Assembly: GCA_009786175.1 (NCBI GenBank)
Contig: WQTQ01000126.1
Location: 1-9,042, forward strand
From: Bacillota bacterium
Lineage (GTDB): Bacteria > Bacillota_A > Clostridia > Lachnospirales > WQUN01
Length of the DNA stretch: 9,042 bases
Direction of reading: 5' to 3'
Notes under the pieces: generated by a model
Told to the model about the DNA's origin: nothing
What the model saw: the letters and a program-made list of their open reading frames with translations, nothing else
The model's database searches: none
Program-made: the position numbers and the translations under genes
Shown: positions 6,095 through 9,042 of the stretch, in pieces
Layout: every line of letters starts with the position of its first letter
How positions within the stretch are numbered: the first letter of the stretch is position 1

Positions 6095-6136
6095 AAAAAA
6101 TCCCGCCTTATAGCGAAACCACGCATATAAGACGGG
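6095..6136 (-). terminator. Riboswitch-controlled intrinsic terminator ahead of cobO
   Basis: On the minus strand, CCCGTCTTATA (6136-6126) pairs with TATAAGGCGGG (6112-6102), with one G-T pair in the stem. The loop is about 13 bases, followed by A and TTTTTT (6100-6095). It stands between the cobalamin aptamer and the first gene, which is where the expression platform of a transcription-terminating riboswitch should be. Confidence 0.88.
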
Positions 6137-6169
6137 AGAATATTGTATAGTAAAAATACAGCGTAAAGC

Positions 6170-6435
6170 CGCAAACCTACAATAACCATACCGCCCCATG
6201 CTCTGTGGGGTCAACTACGGCAGCGGTTATTGTAAGAAAATAACCGCTGAAAACGAGGCAGGTATTCCGACTCAGACTTAGTTAAAGCGCAAAATTTCGC
6301 CTTCTCAAGCAATTGCTCAATGACTGTTTGGCATTACCAAACGTGAAATTTGCTGGTCAATACGGCAGCAGGACTGTTCAGGATTCCAACCTGATTCCCT
6401 ATTATCGCATATTTCTATGCGCACCATCGTTTTGT
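6170..6435 (-). ncRNA. Cobalamin (B12) riboswitch
   Basis: On the minus strand the leader carries the known cobalamin-aptamer blocks in order. GATGGTGC is at 6428-6421, followed by a GCATA-GAAA-TATGC tetraloop hairpin. AGGGAATCAGG, then GGAATCCTGAACAGTCC, lie at about 6400-6370. A long-range GAAATTT/AAATTTC pairing (6345-6351 with 6292-6298) encloses a GTTTGG...CCAAAC hairpin (6326-6342). The B12 box AGTCGGAATACCTGCC is at 6272-6257. Past the B12 box, AGCGGTTATT (6248-6239) pairs with AATAACCGCT (6231-6222). A second hairpin, CCCCA/TGGGG, occupies 6210-6194. Ligand binding should favour the terminator at 6095-6136 and shut the salvage operon down. Exact aptamer ends are estimated. Confidence 0.92.
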
Positions 6436-6464
6436 AATTATGAAATTGTAATACTAACGCTGGA

Positions 6465-6493
6465 ATTGTTACACAAGTTTTACAGCTTGTCAA
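6465..6493 (-). promoter_or_regulatory. Promoter of the B12 salvage operon
   Basis: On the minus strand, a perfect -35 TTGACA (6493-6488) is followed after 17 bases by AACAAT (6470-6465), which has TG one base upstream (extended -10 TGTAACAAT). Predicted transcription starts near 6458, about 30 bases before the first riboswitch block. The -35 begins 5 bases beyond the stop codon of the upstream regulator gene. The imperfect -10 hexamer is offset by the perfect -35 and the TGn extension. Confidence 0.75.
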
Positions 6494-6498
6494 CAACT

Positions 6499-7584
6499 TT
6501 ATGAAAATAAACCTTTCGCGTCGTCCAGGTAGCGGATGACATTTTTGCTGTTTAAATTAAAATATACCCGGTTGTTTTGCTTTTCTATGGTTATCAAATC
6601 CAGGGATATAAGTGCGTTCATGTGATGGGAAATATTCGCGCTTGTACACTCAAGTTTTTCTGCAAGTTGGCTACCGTACATTGGGCCGTCTTTAAGCAGC
6701 TTTAAGATATTCAGCTTTGTGTTGTCGGACAGGCATTTTAAGAATGACTCCGCTTGTGAAGTGTTATCGTCAGTGTTTTTGACAAACTCAAGTATGTCGG
6801 CAATGTACAGGCTGAAAAATACGGATATGTCTGTATAATACGTCGCCCAAATTGAAAGGGAATTAACCCGGTACAAACTGGGGTATACATGCAATATATC
6901 GTCATCCAATGAGCCCACATTAAAATTATCCAAAAAATATTTTTCACCTTCATTGTCAAAGCGGATCGCAAGACTGTTCATAAAAGCGGTAACTTCATCG
7001 TTTGGGGTTGGCCAACTCTCTTGTATCAGCAACTTAACATGGCTAACCAATGCGGCAAAATATTCGCAGTATAATTCGAATTTATAGTAAAGCCTTATGG
7101 CGTTCAGCTTATCTTCGTAGGACGCGCTACATTCATCCAGTAACATGAAAAATTCCTTATTTGGCTCAATTACAGGCAAAGGGTCAGGATTATCGCCAAA
7201 GTGTTTTGTATAGCAATCACCATCAATTGTGAATATGAAATTAAACTCTTTGTTGTCAATCCCTCTTTGCTTATGTTGGTGGTAGGCAAATATAATGTCG
7301 GCAAATATATAGTCTCGGCCTTCATTTTCCATAAACAAAAAGTCTGCCATTTGTTTGCTCGTTTCTTTGTAGCCGGGAATGTCATATTTAAGATTTTTGC
7401 GTACATAATCCTCCAGGGCAATGGCCTTCTTAAAGTACCGGGTGACAATAGATTTATATCTGGTGCCGCGCCTTTTTATCATGTCGTCACGGTCTGTTTT
7501 TAAGGATTTGCCGTTGATAATGTACCTCAGCATGAAAAGGCACTCATTTTCATACATGGGTTCGTAGTATATTTTATACCGCAT
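6499..7584 (-). CDS. ArsR-type winged-helix transcriptional regulator with a long uncharacterised N-terminal region
   Basis: 361 residues. The last 80 form an ArsR-like winged helix: FLKCLSDNTKLNILKLLKDG (281-300), then MYGSQLAEKLECTSANISHHMNAL (302-325) as the helix-turn-helix, and a wing ending RVYFNLN. The first 280 residues are mixed helical, with aromatic- and acid-rich stretches, no signal peptide and no membrane segment. I recognise no catalytic motif in them; they may be a ligand-sensing or dimerisation region. Classic ArsR proteins are about 100-120 residues, so this is a much longer architecture. The start is firm: GAGGAGG (7597-7591) lies 6 bases before ATG 7584-7582. It is probably transcribed with the ABC exporter upstream and may control it. 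No terminator follows, so readthrough into the B12 leader is possible. Confidence 0.78.
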   Translation of the reverse strand: MRYKIYYEPMYENECLFMLRYIINGKSLKTDRDDMIKRRGTRYKSIVTRYFKKAIALEDYVRKNLKYDIPGYKETSKQMADFLFMENEGRDYIFADIIFAYHQHKQRGIDNKEFNFIFTIDGDCYTKHFGDNPDPLPVIEPNKEFFMLLDECSASYEDKLNAIRLYYKFELYCEYFAALVSHVKLLIQESWPTPNDEVTAFMNSLAIRFDNEGEKYFLDNFNVGSLDDDILHVYPSLYRVNSLSIWATYYTDISVFFSLYIADILEFVKNTDDNTSQAESFLKCLSDNTKLNILKLLKDGPMYGSQLAEKLECTSANISHHMNALISLDLITIEKQNNRVYFNLNSKNVIRYLDDAKGLFS

Positions 7585-7601
7585 TCTGTTCCTCCTCTGA
7601 A

Positions 7602-7689
7602 TGGGGCTATGCCCTCACGCAAGCTTCGCTTGCTGGCCGAGTGGCCTGGCGCATTCGCGCCACTCAGCTTCGCTGAGGGTCATACCCCA
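7602..7689. repeat. Compact multi-hairpin palindromic element
   Basis: About 88 bases between the ABC exporter and regulator genes fold back on themselves on either strand. The outer arms TGGGGCTATGCCCTCA (7602-7617) and TGAGGGTCATACCCCA (7674-7689) pair with small bulges. Inside are GCAAGC-TTC-GCTTGC (7619-7633), GAGTGGC paired with GCCACTC (7639-7645 and 7659-7665) or alternatively TGGCGC-ATTC-GCGCCA (7647-7662), and CTCAGC-TTC-GCTGAG (7663-7677). Two of the hairpins share the GCTTCGC core. It is more GC-rich than its surroundings and has no U tract. That fits a REP- or MITE-like palindromic repeat, or an mRNA processing/stability structure, better than an intrinsic terminator. Confidence 0.7.
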
Positions 7690-7708
7690 AACCCCGCCGC
7701 TCTTTCTG

Positions 7709-9042
7709 TCAGGCCGAGTTTTGTTCGTCTAACAGCCGCTTATAAACTCCGCCTTTGCTAACCAACTCGTCATGGGTGCCAACTTCGGCTATGTTGCCGT
7801 TGTCCATTACCACAATTTTATCAGCGTTTCTGATATTATGCAAATTATGGGTTGTAATAAGGATTGTATGGTCTTTGCGCAGACTTTCGATGGTCTGCAT
7901 TACGTATTTTTCACTTTCCGGGTCCAGGGCAGAAGTCGCTTCGTCAAACACAAGCACTTGTGCTTTATGGCACAGTGCCCGGGCTATAGCAATCCGTTGT
8001 TTTTGCCCGCCGGATAAACTTGCGCCTTTTTCGCCGCATTGTGTAGCATACCCATCCGGCAGAGCGGTTATAAACTCATCTGCAAAGGCACGTTTTGCGG
8101 CGGCGGTAATTTCCTCTTCTGTGGCGTTGCCTTGCTTGCCCATTGCGATATTCTCCGCTATGGACATATCAAAAAGCTTACAGCTTTGGTCTACGTACGA
8201 AAAATGGTTGCGCCACTCGTCCAAATTGCCGGAAGTAAATGGCAGGTTGCCAATTTCCATGTTTAAGCCATTCCGCTCATACATTCCAATCAACAGCCGC
8301 AGGAAAGTAGATTTTCCGCTGCCGGATTCCCCTACAAAAGCCACCATTTGGTTTTCGCCAATAGTCAGGTCGATATTTTTAAGGGCGTCTTTATCCGCGT
8401 CTTTGTATGCGAAGTATAGTTTGCTAAGGTTAATTGTGTAATTGCCGTCCCATTTTACGGAATTGCGTACTTTTGGCTTATCCAAGTCCGGCACGGCGTC
8501 AATTACGTCAAAAATACGCTTTGCCGCAACAATTGGCGGCTGTAAACCGGCGTATGCCGCGCCAATATTAGACATTGCGCCGCCTACGGTACTTGCCAGT
8601 GGCAAAATAATCATAAGCTGGGGCAGCTCCATTTGGCCGTTGGCCACCAGCCAGCCGCCAAAAGCGAATACCAGCACTAGGGAAAGCCAGCCTTGTACGG
8701 TGGTGAAAATATCCTGCCACATACCTATAAATGCTTGCTTAAAATCGATTTTTCTAAGCTTGCCTGTTTCACGGTCGAAAGATACAAGTGCCTGTCGCTG
8801 CCTGCCGAAGGCCCTTATTGTTAGCGCGCCTGCAAAAATATTGGACATAGCCTTTACGGAGTCCGCGTTGGCTTCCAGCCGCTCTTTGCCAAGCTTGGCA
8901 AGGGGTGCGGCAAAACGGGATTGCAAAACAAAAACAATTGCACCAACAATTAACGATCCAATTCCCATTCGCCAGTCGATAATAAACACCGTTATACTGG
9001 CAAGTACAATGGCGATAAGGGGGTTTAGGAAAGCATTAAGAG
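7709..9042 (-). CDS. ABC exporter, membrane domain fused to ATPase (5' end outside window)
   Basis: 443 residues are visible; the frame is open to the window edge, so the N-terminal part of the membrane domain is missing. Residue numbers here count from the codon at 8989. The visible membrane part includes hydrophobic segments before and around residues 1-25, 100-118 and 124-140, with the cytoplasmic helical stretch typical of type IV exporters between them. The ATPase is complete: Walker A GESGSGKST (220-228), Q-loop YVDQ (265-268), signature LSGGQKQR (325-332), Walker B VLVFDE (345-350), D-loop SALD and switch His381. It is an MsbA/LmrA-like half-transporter that exports an unknown lipid, peptide or drug and must dimerise. 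A partner gene could lie just upstream, outside the window. The gene ends before a structured repeat and the ArsR-type regulator gene. Confidence 0.93.
   Translation of the reverse strand, partial: LNAFLNPLIAIVLASITVFIIDWRMGIGSLIVGAIVFVLQSRFAAPLAKLGKERLEANADSVKAMSNIFAGALTIRAFGRQRQALVSFDRETGKLRKIDFKQAFIGMWQDIFTTVQGWLSLVLVFAFGGWLVANGQMELPQLMIILPLASTVGGAMSNIGAAYAGLQPPIVAAKRIFDVIDAVPDLDKPKVRNSVKWDGNYTINLSKLYFAYKDADKDALKNIDLTIGENQMVAFVGESGSGKSTFLRLLIGMYERNGLNMEIGNLPFTSGNLDEWRNHFSYVDQSCKLFDMSIAENIAMGKQGNATEEEITAAAKRAFADEFITALPDGYATQCGEKGASLSGGQKQRIAIARALCHKAQVLVFDEATSALDPESEKYVMQTIESLRKDHTILITTHNLHNIRNADKIVVMDNGNIAEVGTHDELVSKGGVYKRLLDEQNSA

Noticed and set aside
6313..6504. 63-codon plus-strand open frame
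   Set aside because: It lies across the cobalamin aptamer and promoter, which explain the sequence on the minus strand.
7755..8441. 228-codon plus-strand open frame
   Set aside because: It is antisense to the conserved ATPase domain of the ABC exporter. Its composition (Ser-, Arg- and Pro-rich) is that of a complementary-strand shadow.
1..9042. CRISPR array, tRNA, rRNA, insertion sequence or prophage
   Set aside because: No regularly spaced repeats, tRNA cloverleaf, rRNA-like sequence, transposase, integrase or phage gene was seen on either strand.

Overview
This window looks like chromosomal DNA from an anaerobic, low-to-moderate GC Bacillota (Clostridia-like) bacterium. The evidence is a Gram-positive style lipoprotein, strong GGAGG ribosome sites, an ECF-type vitamin transporter S component, and an alpha-ribazole kinase of the kind described in Listeria and Geobacillus. 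The species cannot be named from the sequence. Every gene called here lies on the minus strand, so the order of transcription runs from high to low coordinates.

Right part (9042 to 6499): the 3' two thirds of an ABC exporter (membrane domain fused to ATPase) is followed by a 361-residue protein with a C-terminal ArsR-type winged helix. Between them lies a compact, GC-rich, multi-hairpin palindromic element (7602-7689) that neither gene explains.

Centre (6498 to 451): a nine-gene cobamide (vitamin B12) salvage operon. A TTGACA promoter abuts the stop codon of the regulator gene. It drives a leader with a cobalamin riboswitch (B12 box at 6257-6272) and an intrinsic terminator just ahead of the first gene. 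The genes follow head to tail, with overlaps or gaps of a few bases: cobO, cobU-like gene 1, cobS, cobU-like gene 2, cobC-like phosphatase, btuF-like binding lipoprotein, cblT-like ECF S component, cblS-like alpha-ribazole kinase and a DUF71/COG2102 PP-loop ATPase. No corrin-ring synthesis gene is seen, and no CobT or CbiB/CobD. The content fits salvage of both halves of the cofactor. Imported cobinamide is adenosylated (CobO) and activated to the GDP form (CobU). Imported alpha-ribazole is phosphorylated (CblS). CobS joins the two and CobC removes the phosphate. The DUF71 protein and the purpose of two diverged CobU-like proteins are the open questions.

Left part (450 to 1): a perfect 13-bp inverted repeat just after the last stop codon, about 160 bases with no recognised gene, a strong minus-strand terminator (206-248), a 12-bp palindrome, and the first 43 codons of a sigma-70-family (ECF-like) factor running off the window edge.

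Several starts were placed by Shine-Dalgarno position rather than by longest open frame: cobO at 6064, cobS at 4981, cblS at 1814 and DUF71 at 1092.
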